Below are positions 43,650-54,180 of a stretch of 64,000 nucleotides of DNA, piece after piece (the stretch's first letter is position 1; the number at the start of each line of letters is the position of its first letter). Location of the stretch: contig JAHEZH010000007.1 of NCBI GenBank assembly GCA_023251155.1, positions 1 to 64,000 of the forward strand, written 5' to 3'. The notes under the pieces were generated by a model. That model did not search any database. It had not been told where the DNA came from and saw only the letters and a list, made by a program, of their open reading frames with translations. This DNA is from Flammeovirgaceae bacterium. Its GTDB lineage: Bacteria > Bacteroidota > Bacteroidia > Cytophagales > Cyclobacteriaceae. Both the position numbers and the translations under genes were made by a program.

Positions 43650-46295
43650 TTATTCACTTCTCAAACTATCTACCGGATCAGCCAGGGCAGCTTTCAAAGA
43701 ATGTGTGACTACCGTAAGGATGGCGATCATAAAAATGAAGACAGCAGGGAATAAAAAAATGTACGGATCAAGTGAGATGTGGAAGGCATAACCTTGCAGC
43801 CAGTGATCGATAACATAGTAAGCCAAAGGCAATGCAATCAAACAAGCGAGTGCAACAAGCAGAACAAACTCTTTTGAAATAAGCGAAGTAACTTGTGTGA
43901 AGGAGGCTCCCAATACTTTCCGGATTCCGATTTCTTTGGTTCGCTGAATAACGATATAAGAAGAAAGACCAAACAAGCCGAGGCAGGCAATAATAATAGC
44001 CAGAAAAGTGAAGATGCTTACGATCTTACCAAACTGTCGGTCGAATTTATACTGACGATCATAATGCTCATCTAAAAAGAAATAACTAACGATATTACCT
44101 GGAAAGATTTTATTGTATTCTTTTTCAGCCAGTTGGATTACGTCATTGATCGACTTACGATCATTGATCTTAATGGAATAGAGCACCGAATTGGTTACCT
44201 CCTGATCGTAGACCAAAACCAATGGTTTTATATTTTGCTTCATGTATTCCTGATGATAATCTTTAATTACACCGATAATCGCTGGTTCTGAATCCCATAA
44301 ATACATTTTCTGCCCAATCAGTTTTTCCGGATTAGTAAAGCCTAATAATTTCATGGCCGTTTCATTTACGATTACAGTTTTCCATTGATCTTTGAGCTTG
44401 CCCGAAAAGTTTTTACCGGCAATCAGATTCAAGCCATAGATTGCAATGAAACTTTCATCCGTCATGATCGCCTGAAAGGCGTTCCCTTCTTTAATATCCT
44501 GACCAACCAGGTGAACGTTGCCATTAGAGTTCCTGACTTTCTGGCCGGGCACATCCGTAGATACCGTTACCCTATCTACACCGGAATGTTGTTGCAGCGT
44601 ATTGAAAAAAACACGAACCTTGTTTAAATAAGTGGAGTCGATTGCATTCGGTCCCTCAATAACCAAAGTCTGCCCCGTATCTATACCTTTGGGACTGTTC
44701 AGCATGAATTGCAGTTGCTCATAGACAGCGAATGTACCGATGATCAGTATGACCGAAGAGACAAACTGAATCGTAACCAGGCCCTTACGGAGGAAAACTT
44801 CTTTGACTGAGTTTTTAAATTTACCAGTCATTATACTGACTGGAGCAAAGCCTGACATCACCAAAGCAGGGTAAAATCCAGAAGTAATTACTCCCACCGT
44901 GAAAGTCAGACCAATGGCCATCCAGACATCCATCGATTGGAACACTTTCCAGTCTAAGCCACCCTGTATCATGTTAGAGAAAGAAGGCAGTAATAAGGTC
45001 ACCAATACGATAGCAATAAGTAGTGCGATGAGGTTAGTAGTAAAGGCTTCAAATAAAAATTGACGAATCAATTTGGAACGATCACTTCCTAACACTTTCC
45101 TGATGCCCACCTCTCTGGCCCGCTCCATTGATCTGGCCGTAGCCATATTAATGTAATTGATCCAGGCCATGAGAAGGATAAACACAGCAATGGCGGTTAA
45201 AAAATTGACCGACTGTTGATCTCCATTGGCCTCTATCTCATCGGGAGTATGTGAGTTCAAGTGAATAGAAGTTAATGGTTGCAACGTAAATTCCATCCAC
45301 TCGTTCCAACTTCTCAAGAGATCTCCCGCCTTCCTTTCAACAAATGCGGGAAGTTTGGCTTGTAGCACTTTAAAGTCACTACCTTCTTTTAACTCGATGT
45401 AAGTAAAATTTCCCTCCCAACCCCAATTCGACATCAGGTCCTCCATTTCAGCAGGGCCAAGGATTCGTACTAAACTTTCAAAAGAAAACAGCGCGTCAAA
45501 TTTTAAATGCGTATTCTCTGGAACATCTTTAAAAACTCCCGTGACCGTGTATTCATCCTTTCCATTGCACTTCATTGTTTTGCCAACCGGATCTTCATTG
45601 TTAAAATACCGTTTGGCAAATGACTCAGAAACTACCATGGTAAACGGGTCGCGAAGAACCAATGAATCCACTCCTTTCAGTAAGGGGAATGAAAACAGCC
45701 GAAAGAAATCCGCACTGGAATAAAATATCCTGCCTTCCTTAAAAAACTTTTCTCCATTGCTGATTACATAATGCCCGCTTGAACCACGATTGAGTAGGAC
45801 GAATCGCTTTACTTCAGGGAAGTCATTCTTAAGGTCTGCTCCAATGCTCATAGGGCCGGCCGCCCATTGACGGGTAAGCACACCATTGGTCAACCGGTCA
45901 TGTCTCACGCGAAAGATCTGATCCTTTTTCGTATGAAACTGATCATAGCTTTTTTCCTTCTGAACATAAAACCCAATCAACATACAAGCCGCTATACCGA
46001 TAGCCAGTCCGGAGATAGTCATAAATGAATGGTTGGCATTCTTCCGGCTGGTACGCCAGAAGATCTTCATAAAATGATTGATCATATCCCATTGGCTTAT
46101 TCTCATTGAAAACGTATTCCTCAACACAATCCCAGGTCGGCAAAACCGGATCGTATTCCATAGCAACCGTCTTCTCGCTCGCTTCTCTCCAAAAGCTTTT
46201 ACATCTTTATTAAACTTTTGAATCAAATCTCCTTCAATCTCCTCGTAGAGCTGATCGGGGCAGAAAAAATGAAGCAATCGAAAAGCTCTTTTCAT
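43650..46295 (-). CDS. Orphan FtsX/MacB-type permease with prefix domain (paralogue 5 of 5)
   Basis: This 881-residue protein has an N-terminal cytosolic prefix domain (residues 1-60, FFCPDQLYEEIEGDLIQKFNKDVKAFG ... FCRPGIVLRN). Two MacB/FtsX units follow: helix 1 (ISGLAIGIAACMLIGFYV), a periplasmic domain (DQFHTKKDQIFRVRHDRL ... RYFNNEDPVGKTMKCNG), three helices with MERAREVGIRKVLGSDRS, then a second half with a further periplasmic domain and helices with QRTKEIGIRKVLGAS. It ends DPVDSLRSE. Eight transmembrane helices are expected. It starts 1 base after the stop of the broken paralogue. There is no ATPase gene beside it; a separate ATPase, or ATP-independent action, is open. Confidence 0.85.
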   Translation of the reverse strand: MKRAFRLLHFFCPDQLYEEIEGDLIQKFNKDVKAFGEKRARRRLLWNTIRFCRPGIVLRNTFSMRISQWDMINHFMKIFWRTSRKNANHSFMTISGLAIGIAACMLIGFYVQKEKSYDQFHTKKDQIFRVRHDRLTNGVLTRQWAAGPMSIGADLKNDFPEVKRFVLLNRGSSGHYVISNGEKFFKEGRIFYSSADFFRLFSFPLLKGVDSLVLRDPFTMVVSESFAKRYFNNEDPVGKTMKCNGKDEYTVTGVFKDVPENTHLKFDALFSFESLVRILGPAEMEDLMSNWGWEGNFTYIELKEGSDFKVLQAKLPAFVERKAGDLLRSWNEWMEFTLQPLTSIHLNSHTPDEIEANGDQQSVNFLTAIAVFILLMAWINYINMATARSMERAREVGIRKVLGSDRSKLIRQFLFEAFTTNLIALLIAIVLVTLLLPSFSNMIQGGLDWKVFQSMDVWMAIGLTFTVGVITSGFYPALVMSGFAPVSIMTGKFKNSVKEVFLRKGLVTIQFVSSVILIIGTFAVYEQLQFMLNSPKGIDTGQTLVIEGPNAIDSTYLNKVRVFFNTLQQHSGVDRVTVSTDVPGQKVRNSNGNVHLVGQDIKEGNAFQAIMTDESFIAIYGLNLIAGKNFSGKLKDQWKTVIVNETAMKLLGFTNPEKLIGQKMYLWDSEPAIIGVIKDYHQEYMKQNIKPLVLVYDQEVTNSVLYSIKINDRKSINDVIQLAEKEYNKIFPGNIVSYFFLDEHYDRQYKFDRQFGKIVSIFTFLAIIIACLGLFGLSSYIVIQRTKEIGIRKVLGASFTQVTSLISKEFVLLVALACLIALPLAYYVIDHWLQGYAFHISLDPYIFLFPAVFIFMIAILTVVTHSLKAALADPVDSLRSE

Positions 46296-46296
46296 C

Positions 46297-48933
46297 TTAT
46301 TCCATTTTAATTACGTCTACCGGATTCATGCGGCCAGACTTCCATGCAGAATAACCTGCGGAAGCAATCACCAGCAAAAACAAAGTGGATCCAATAACTA
46401 AAAAAGCAGTTCCGCCCGGTTCGGCTTTATAGGCAAAACCAGATAGCCATTCATTTATCAGCCAGAATGTAAAAGGCAAAACAATGATATTGGCAAGTAA
46501 AGCCATCTTAAAAAAATGACCGATGTGTAAAGTGATGATCTGTTGTACGGTTGCACCTAATACCTTTCGAATGCCAAATTCCTTTTGCCGTTTACCTGAC
46601 AGAAAAACAGACATCGAAAAAATACCCAAACAAGAGATAACAACCACTGTCCATGTACACCACTAAAGAATACTGTACGCTTTCTGTTCGGTTTGATATT
46701 GATTGTCATAGCGTTCACTAACAATTTCATAGTCCATTAGAAATTCAGGAAGTACACGCTCATAAATACCTTTGATGGATGCCAGAATTTCCTTTTCAGA
46801 GCCATGATAGCGAACATTCAGGCAATTGCCTGGCCAGGAGTCATACTGAAGCCGTATCACCAGGGGCTCAATTTTCTTATGGAGAGACCTCGTGTTAAAA
46901 TCCTTAACCACCCCAACGATTGTTCCTTCTGCCCAGGTGGAATCTCCATCAGCCTCAACTATAATTCGTTTCCCAAGCGCTTCATTCAATCTCAATTCGC
47001 GCTCAGCAGTTTCATTGACGATGTAAGCAGTTTTAAATTCTTGGGCGTTCCTGAAATTTCTTCCTTTAAGAAGTTTCACATCCATTGTCTGAAGAAAGTT
47101 TTCGTCCACAAATAATTCATTAAGCAAAACCGGTTTCATTTCTCCACCGCTCTCGATTTTGTAAGGGGCATTGAAATAAGGAACACCTGTTATGTGATAA
47201 TAGGAGAAAGTCGCAGCATCTACTCCGGCCAATTTGATCATTTCACTCTTTAGCACAGAAGCCTTCTCAACCGGATAGCGATCCGGCATCAGCACAGTGA
47301 GAAGATGATACCGATCAAATCCGATATCGCGTATTTGAATATACGTTAACTGATTGCTTACTGCCCAGGTAGCGCAGATACAGAAAAGTGAAATAGATAA
47401 TTGCGTCAGTAGCAAAATTTTATTAAGCGAAAGCCCTTTCATTAAACTCATCCTTTTTCTTAAGTCATCCACGGGGTTACTTAGTGATAGACGATAGGCA
47501 GGATAAGCAGTAGAAAGCAGAAGTAAGAAAAGCAACATTAACGCTATGACGCTAACTATTTTTAAGTCTAAAAACATTTCGAATTTCAGATTTGTATCAA
47601 TTCGATGAGCAATAGTAGGAAAGAATGCATACAACAGTGCAAAGCTCAGTAACAAAGCGGCTCCACAGTACACCCCTGTCTCAAAAACGATTTGAATCGC
47701 TATTTGTCTTTTTCGTGCTCCTAACGCTTTGCGTACACCCATCTCCTTTCCTCTGAAAGTAAAATCGGCAATGGAAAGATTAAGATAGTTAATGCTTGCT
47801 ATGATGAGAAGCAGAAAAGCGAGACTGAGGTAAATGTAGAGATAAAGTGTATTGCCCTTTCTATCAAACTCCCACTTAAGCGGTTCACCCATGTAGATCT
47901 CCGATAGCGGCTGAAGAAAAACACGGAAACTTCTTTCCTTCCCTTCAGAAGTTTTCGCCAAGTTCTTTTTCAATATACCACTTACCTTATGAAGAAATTC
48001 TTCTTCATTTGTACCATTGGCAAGAAGAACAAAGAGATTATTCCCTCCGGAACCGACCACCCAGGACCTCAGGTCTTTTTTATCGGCATCTCGTAATGCA
48101 CCATAGTTCATGATCCCATCAATATTCATACTCGAATTGGGCGGCAAATCTTTAATGACTGCTTTTACTTCAAGCAAGCGATTGAATCGATCAGGGAAAG
48201 CAATTACTTTATTGATTGGATCCTGATCACCAAAAATTTGACGGGCTGAACTTTCCGTTAGTATTACCGCCTCTGGATCAGTCAGCGCTTCCTTTGATCC
48301 TTTAAGGATATCGAAAGTAAAAACGCTGAATAGCGAACTGTCTGCTTCAATCATGTGTGGCAATCGGAGTAACCGGTCTTCATACCGCACCATTGCACTT
48401 CCCCATTCACTAATTCCTGTAAAACTTTTGACTTCGGGTAACTCCTCCTGAATAGCTGGACCTAATGCCGTAGGCGCAGTGGCATACTTCGTTTCGTTGC
48501 CGTTCTCTATACGAATGGAATTTACCCTGAAAATATGCTCCTGATTTTCATGAAAGCGATCAAAAGAATATTGGTAAGAAGCATAAACAGCAATGATAAG
48601 AAAGCTGAATAAGGATAAGGTAAGCGTGCCCAACTTAAAAGCAGCGTTTACTTTATTTTTAATCACTTGTCGATAAATTGTATTGAAATAATTCTCAAGC
48701 ATGATGAGTTGGATGATTTCAGTAGAAAACTTATTCCTCAACACAATCCCCGGCCGGCAAAACCGGATCACATTCCAAATCAATCTTCGCTTCGCCCGTT
48801 GCTCTCCTACCGTTTTTACGTCCTTACTGAATTGATAAATCAAATCTCCTTCAATCTCTTCGTAGAGCTGATCGGGGCAGAATGACCGAAGTATTTTGAA
48901 TACCAAGCGATATGTAAAAGAACGATCACTCAT
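46297..48933 (-). pseudogene. Orphan permease paralogue 4, interrupted by an in-frame amber codon
   Basis: The ORF track gives two pieces, 46663-48933 (756 residues) and 46297-46647 (116). They are in the same frame. A TAG at 46663-46665 follows ...TEQKAYSIL, and five sense codons later the frame goes on as VVVISCLGIFSMSVF. Aligned with three intact paralogues, exactly 21 residues lie between the conserved QY and CLG in all of them, so no base was lost or gained and one substitution explains the stop. Read through, it would be 878 residues, as for its siblings (871-886). The stop falls in transmembrane helix 6 or so, removing the last FtsX domain. The prefix domain and first FtsX unit are intact. 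A sequencing error is possible. Confidence 0.85.
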
Positions 48934-51541
48934 TCCTTAAACTATTCACGGGATTAGTCCGGGCGGCTCGAATAGTTTGTGTACTGGTGATGATCACCGC
49001 CAGTCCGATAATACTTAAAGCCGCCAGCGGAATAGTAAACAAACCAACGGATATCCGGTAGGGATAAGAAGAGAGCCACCAGTTCATCACCCACCATGCC
49101 TGCGGACCGAATACAATTACAGCAATGAGAATGGGTTTCAATGAAGACCAGGTAAGCATTCTCGTAATGCTGAAAACAGAACCTCCCATCACTTTGCGAA
49201 TACCGATCTCCTTTACACGCACCTCCACCATATACGACGATAACCCAAGCAAGCCCATACCGGCAATGGCTATGGTCAGAAAACTGGCCACTAATGTAAT
49301 GGTGCGTGTTGTTTCCAGATCAGCAAACTTACGGGCATACGCTGCATCAACAAATTCGTATTCGAAGGGATAATCAGGATTGTATTTCTTTGACAGCTCA
49401 GCCATCACCTGAAGATTCTCCTGCAGGGTATGATGTGCACTCAATTTGATATGTGCCACACTGAATGGCCATGAGTTGACACAGCCAAAAAGAAGCACTG
49501 GTTCTACCTGACCCCATGGTGAGGTCAGAATAAAATCCTTCACCACGCCAATGATATGCCACTCCGTACCATTATCGCGTATGCGTTTCCCGATAGGATC
49601 ATCAAAGCCCATGGCCTTAGCTGCTGACTCGTTAATCACCACTGCGGTTGAATCAGTGGCATATTTTTCAGGATCCATATCACGACCTCGTACCACAGTA
49701 AGCCCTGCTGTGGTAGCGAAGGCATCATCCGCATAGATGCGCTCAAAAAGCGTTTTATTTTCAGGATCTTTTCCCTCCCATTCCATAGCATCTGAATTGC
49801 TCCAGCGGTCGGTAATAGGTGTGCTGGTTTTTGTGATTGACTGGGCAACACCCCGAGCCAATAACTCATTCTTATATGCTTCAAAATTTTTCTTCAACGA
49901 GCCCGTGAAGTACTGATAAACCAAATGCTCTTTGTTATATCCGGCATCGCGATTTTGCAGATAAGCTATCTGCCGCTGTACCACAAACACCGATACCATT
50001 AACGTGATGGCAATACCAAACTGAAATACAACTAGCACGGCGCGCAAACGACTCTTGCCTGTAGCCGATATCACTAACCCCTTTAAAATTTTCACTGGCT
50101 TGAATGCGGACACATAAAAGGCCGGGTAGCTTCCCGCCAGTAGACCTACGAGGATGATTAGTAAAAGTCCGCCCACCCAAAAATTGAGATTAGTAAACTC
50201 CAGCGTGAGATGCAGGCTAATCAATTGATTGAAATAAGGCAAGCCCATGTACACTGCTACCAGCGACAACACTCCTGCACCGAAAGCAAGCAATAACGAC
50301 TCACATAAAAACTGGGCAATCAACGAATTTCGTAGTGCGCCTGTCACTTTACGTACCGCTACTTCTTTTGACCTGCGCTGTGCCCGTGCTGTGCTCAAGT
50401 TGATAAAATTAATGCAGGCAATGGCCAGCAAGCAGATTCCCAGCATGGCCAGCAGGCGAACAACTTCAATACGACCACCGTCAGGCACGCCATTTTCAAA
50501 ACGCGAATACAAACGCATTTTGGTCAGAGGATATAAAAAAACTTCCCATTGATCTGCGTCTTTGTTATGCTTCTGTACTACATCTTTTACCTGTTCATTA
50601 AACTGGTTAATGTCTGTTCCTTCCTTCAATTTCACAAAAGTGTACACGGAGTTATTACCCCACTGAGTATTTTTTCCACTCAGCATCTCCACCAGTTTGT
50701 AGGGAATGATGTATTCAAAGCGAAAGTCGGTATTGGAGGGAAGATCTTTTAATACAGCGGTCACATTGAGGGTAAACGATTCGCTTCCTTCACCGATAGT
50801 CACCGTTTTTCCAAATGCATCTTCCTCATCAAACAATTCCTGTGCAAACTTCTCCGTAATGGCGATCGACATGGGATCTTTAAATGCCGTTTTTGCATCT
50901 CCCTTTATTAGCGGGAAGCTAAACATGGTCAGAATAGCATCATCCGCATAGGCACCCGTAGTTTTCACAATACGCTTATCTCCTTCAATGAATAAATGCT
51001 GCTCTCCCCATGCTGTATAACTGATGGCACTCTCTATGGCGGTGTACTCTTCCTGAAGTGTAGGCGCCAGCACACGCGCAGTGACATCCCAGCTATTGAT
51101 TTTCCCGTTGGTATAGGTGCGGTTGAAAACCTTATACAACCTGTCTTTATCGGTATGAAACTGGTCATAACTGAATTCATGTTGTGTCCACAAAAACAAA
51201 AAAGCAAAGGCAGTAATCCCCAAAGCAAGACTGAATAAATTAATGAAAGAATAGCTTTTGTTGCGAAGCATCACCCGCACAGCGACTTTTAGATAGTTGA
51301 AAAGCATATAAATAGGTATTAATGGTATGGTTATTCGGTTTCGAAGTAAAATGCCGGGGCGAAAGAAGCGAATCACATTTAAAAGCACTTTTTGCTTTGC
51401 CTTCTTCTCACCAACGGTCTTTACATCCTTATTGAATTGATAAATCAAATCCCCTTCGATTTCTTCATAGAGTTCAGTTGGACAAAACCACGATAGTAAT
51501 CGCAGTGCTGCTTTGGGTGGATGTGGTTTATTGTTATTCAT
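48926..51541 (-). CDS. Orphan FtsX/MacB-type permease with prefix domain (paralogue 3)
   Basis: I start at the ATG at 51539-51541 (MNNNKPHPPKAALRLLSWFCP, 871 residues), which aligns with the start of paralogue 2; the ORF-track start is six codons earlier. The prefix is WFCPTELYEEIEGDLIYQFNKDVKTVG ... FFRPGILLRN. Helix 1 is FINLFSLALGITAFAFLFLW. The first periplasmic domain ends in ITEKFAQELFDEEDAFGKTVTIG, then come coupling helices with AQRRSKEVAVRKVTGAL. The second half contains AAKAMGFDDPIGKRIRDNGTEWHIIGVVKDF and VRVKEIGIRKVMGGS, ending NPVNSLRNE. The stop overlaps the paralogue 4 start by 8 bases. Confidence 0.85.
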   Translation of the reverse strand: MNNNKPHPPKAALRLLSWFCPTELYEEIEGDLIYQFNKDVKTVGEKKAKQKVLLNVIRFFRPGILLRNRITIPLIPIYMLFNYLKVAVRVMLRNKSYSFINLFSLALGITAFAFLFLWTQHEFSYDQFHTDKDRLYKVFNRTYTNGKINSWDVTARVLAPTLQEEYTAIESAISYTAWGEQHLFIEGDKRIVKTTGAYADDAILTMFSFPLIKGDAKTAFKDPMSIAITEKFAQELFDEEDAFGKTVTIGEGSESFTLNVTAVLKDLPSNTDFRFEYIIPYKLVEMLSGKNTQWGNNSVYTFVKLKEGTDINQFNEQVKDVVQKHNKDADQWEVFLYPLTKMRLYSRFENGVPDGGRIEVVRLLAMLGICLLAIACINFINLSTARAQRRSKEVAVRKVTGALRNSLIAQFLCESLLLAFGAGVLSLVAVYMGLPYFNQLISLHLTLEFTNLNFWVGGLLLIILVGLLAGSYPAFYVSAFKPVKILKGLVISATGKSRLRAVLVVFQFGIAITLMVSVFVVQRQIAYLQNRDAGYNKEHLVYQYFTGSLKKNFEAYKNELLARGVAQSITKTSTPITDRWSNSDAMEWEGKDPENKTLFERIYADDAFATTAGLTVVRGRDMDPEKYATDSTAVVINESAAKAMGFDDPIGKRIRDNGTEWHIIGVVKDFILTSPWGQVEPVLLFGCVNSWPFSVAHIKLSAHHTLQENLQVMAELSKKYNPDYPFEYEFVDAAYARKFADLETTRTITLVASFLTIAIAGMGLLGLSSYMVEVRVKEIGIRKVMGGSVFSITRMLTWSSLKPILIAVIVFGPQAWWVMNWWLSSYPYRISVGLFTIPLAALSIIGLAVIITSTQTIRAARTNPVNSLRNE

Positions 51542-51564
51542 GAGATGCTCTTGAAACATTATAT

Positions 51565-54180
51565 TTATTCCGTCTTCAGGCTTTTCACCGGATTAGTCAT
51601 GGCCGCGCGGATAGTTTGAAAGCTGATGGTGGCAAAAGCAACGGTCACGACAATCATTCCTGCCAATGCAAACATCCACCACGCTATATTGATCTGGTAA
51701 GCGAACGATTGCAACCAACTGTTCATTCCCATCCAGGCCAGAGGTACGGCAATAGCAAACGCAATGGCCATCAGAATAAAAAACTCTTTCGTTAAGAGGT
51801 GAACAATGCGCGTAGTGGATGAACCCAATACTTTACGCACTCCGATCTCCTTGGTGCGCTGCGCAATACTAAATGCAGACAATCCGATCAATCCCAAACA
51901 AGAGATCAGTATTGCCAGCACAGCGAAGCAGATAAACAGTTTTCCAAAACGGGCTTCTGAAATGTATTGGGCATCATACGCATCATCGGCATAGAAATAC
52001 AGAAACGGAAGACCCGGAACCAACTGCTGCCACTTGGCTTCCAGCTGCTGAATGGTCTCTGCCGGGTTCGCAGATGAAACTTCTATGGTGAGAAAAGTCA
52101 TGAACGATTTACCAACGAGCAATGTCAATGGACGTACTTTCTCTTTTACAGAATGAAAATGAAAATCGGCAATCACCCCAACAATTGTTCCTCTGCGAGC
52201 GAGCTGTTGAAAATTCTTTCCGATTGCTTCTTGCGGATCAGTAAATCCAAGACTACGCGCCGCTGCTTCATTGATGATCATGGCTTCGGTAGAGTCGGAT
52301 GCAAACTGCCGTGAGAAAGAACGGCCCGCTGCTACCTGCACTTCGTAGTGTGAAAGAAAGTCATAGTCCACATAATACGTGTCTGACTGAAATTCCTGAA
52401 TATCCCCCAATGCATTTTCAATCTTCACCGGAAACTGGTGATTGGCCTTGCCGGGAATACTGGAAGAGAGACTCACCTGCTCCACCTGCGGTACCGTTAA
52501 TAATTGTTGTCGTACTGCTTCCTCTCTGTTTATAATTCGTTCATCAAATTGAAAGTCTACCACAATGGAATGGGCTTTCTTAAAACCGAGCTCCTGTGTC
52601 TGCATAAAATGCAATTGCGAGTACACGACAATGGTAGCCACAATCAAAAGAATAGAAATCGAAAACTGGGCAATGACTAATCCTTTGCGTAACACACTGC
52701 CTTGTGTACCGGTAACAAATCTTCCTTTCAATCCTCGTAATGGTTGAAATCCGGAAAGAAACAAGGCAGGATAAACTCCTGACAGTAAACCGATGGAAAG
52801 GGCCAGGGCGAGCAGGAGAAATAAATAATCAATATGCTCAAAGACAGATACGGTGATGACTTTACCGGCCAGCTCATTGAAGAAAGGAAGCAGCACCACA
52901 CTTATAAGAAGCGCCAGTACAAATGCGATACTGCTGATCAGCAACGCATCCACCAAAAACTGAACTACCAACTGAGTACGTACACTGCCAAGTACTTTCC
53001 GCACACTCACTTCCTTTGCACGTTGCATAGAGAAAGCCGTGGTGAGGTTGATAAAATTGAATCCGGCAATCACCAATACAAAAAGGGCGATCACTCCGAA
53101 TACATACAGGTTGGTCCGATTACCGGCAACACTACTTCCCGCACGTGAGCCTCTTGCTTTACCATACAGGTAAATACTTTTCAATGGCTCCATTGATAAC
53201 TTGTACTTCGTCTCTTTCTGATCGAGATGTTGATGGACAATAGAAGGAAGCTTGGCCTCTACGATAGCAGGGTCAGTTTTTTCAGGAAGTAAAACGTAGG
53301 TATAAAAAAAGAAACGCTTCCAGTTACTCATCCAGCTTTCCCCCAACGTGGCTTTTGATACCAGTATATCTACTCTGAAATGAGAGTTCTGCGGAATATC
53401 GTTCATCACACCGGTGACGTAGGCAAGTGTGGTACCATTGATCATCATGGCTTGCCCAACCGGGTCGGCATCTCCAAAATACTTCTTCGCAGTGGTTTCA
53501 GACAGCACGAGGTTATTTGCTGCATTCAATACCTTCTGACGGTTGCCCCTTACTAATGGCAGGGTAAATACATCAAACAAGGTAGAATCAGCATACGCCA
53601 CTTTCTCTTCTCCGTACATCGCTTTGTCTTTTTGTACAAGGAGATAATCGAGAAACAAATGCGTCACCGCTTCAGCTTCGGGGCAGGTCTCCCTGATCGC
53701 TGCCGCCAGAGGCCCGTGTGAGCTTTCGTACGTGATTCCATTGGCCGTGTGTACATCCGTCACTACGCGATAGATACGATCTGCTTTGGTATGAAAGGTG
53801 TCATAGCTGTATTCGAACTGAACATATAAGAAAGCAAAAAAGCAGACACTTAATCCCGCAGCCAGACCCGCCACATTGATCGCTGCATAGGATTTGTGTT
53901 TCAGCAGGTAACGGAAAGCCGTTACAAAGTAATTTTTAATCATCGATCGGGAATAAAAGTGAAGTGTCATTTTATTTCTCAGCAGAATCCCCGGCCTGAA
54001 AAACCGAAGCACATTCCATATCAATCTGCTCTTAGCCTGTTGCGGACCAAGGTGGTTCGCATCATTATTAAACCGATAAATCAAATCCCCTTCGATCTCT
54101 TCGTAAAGTTCGTTTGGACAAAACCACGACAATAATCGCAGTGCTGCTTTTGGCGGAGACGGTTTACTTTCTTGCTTCAT
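51565..54180 (-). CDS. Orphan FtsX/MacB-type permease with prefix domain (paralogue 2)
   Basis: This 871-residue protein has the prefix WFCPNELYEEIEGDLIYRFNNDANHLG ... FFRPGILLRN, helix 1 AAINVAGLAAGLSVCFFAFLYV, and a first periplasmic domain with KKYFGDADPVGQAMMINGTTLAYVTGVMNDIP. Its coupling helices have FSMQRAKEVSVRKVLGSVR, and the second half has AARSLGFTDPQEAIGKNFQQLARRGTIVGVIADFHF. It ends with AQRTKEIGVRKVLGSS ... NPVKSLKTE. The ATG overlaps the stop of paralogue 1 by 4 bases; paralogue 3 follows after 23 bases. It shares a 40-base identical segment with paralogue 1 in the prefix-coding part. Confidence 0.85.
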   Translation of the reverse strand: MKQESKPSPPKAALRLLSWFCPNELYEEIEGDLIYRFNNDANHLGPQQAKSRLIWNVLRFFRPGILLRNKMTLHFYSRSMIKNYFVTAFRYLLKHKSYAAINVAGLAAGLSVCFFAFLYVQFEYSYDTFHTKADRIYRVVTDVHTANGITYESSHGPLAAAIRETCPEAEAVTHLFLDYLLVQKDKAMYGEEKVAYADSTLFDVFTLPLVRGNRQKVLNAANNLVLSETTAKKYFGDADPVGQAMMINGTTLAYVTGVMNDIPQNSHFRVDILVSKATLGESWMSNWKRFFFYTYVLLPEKTDPAIVEAKLPSIVHQHLDQKETKYKLSMEPLKSIYLYGKARGSRAGSSVAGNRTNLYVFGVIALFVLVIAGFNFINLTTAFSMQRAKEVSVRKVLGSVRTQLVVQFLVDALLISSIAFVLALLISVVLLPFFNELAGKVITVSVFEHIDYLFLLLALALSIGLLSGVYPALFLSGFQPLRGLKGRFVTGTQGSVLRKGLVIAQFSISILLIVATIVVYSQLHFMQTQELGFKKAHSIVVDFQFDERIINREEAVRQQLLTVPQVEQVSLSSSIPGKANHQFPVKIENALGDIQEFQSDTYYVDYDFLSHYEVQVAAGRSFSRQFASDSTEAMIINEAAARSLGFTDPQEAIGKNFQQLARRGTIVGVIADFHFHSVKEKVRPLTLLVGKSFMTFLTIEVSSANPAETIQQLEAKWQQLVPGLPFLYFYADDAYDAQYISEARFGKLFICFAVLAILISCLGLIGLSAFSIAQRTKEIGVRKVLGSSTTRIVHLLTKEFFILMAIAFAIAVPLAWMGMNSWLQSFAYQINIAWWMFALAGMIVVTVAFATISFQTIRAAMTNPVKSLKTE
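53990..54029. repeat. 40-base segment identical to 56644-56683
   Basis: The segment coding the end of the prefix domain (NVLRFFRPGI on the minus strand) is identical over 40 bases in paralogues 2 and 1 (53990-54029 and 56644-56683). Outside the prefix the two genes have diverged widely. This suggests gene conversion or strong constraint on this short part. Confidence 0.75.

Noticed and set aside
46297-46647. A separate small permease gene of 116 residues
   Set aside because: It is in frame with the preceding ORF after one TAG and aligns with the C-terminus of its paralogues, so it is the tail of a broken gene.
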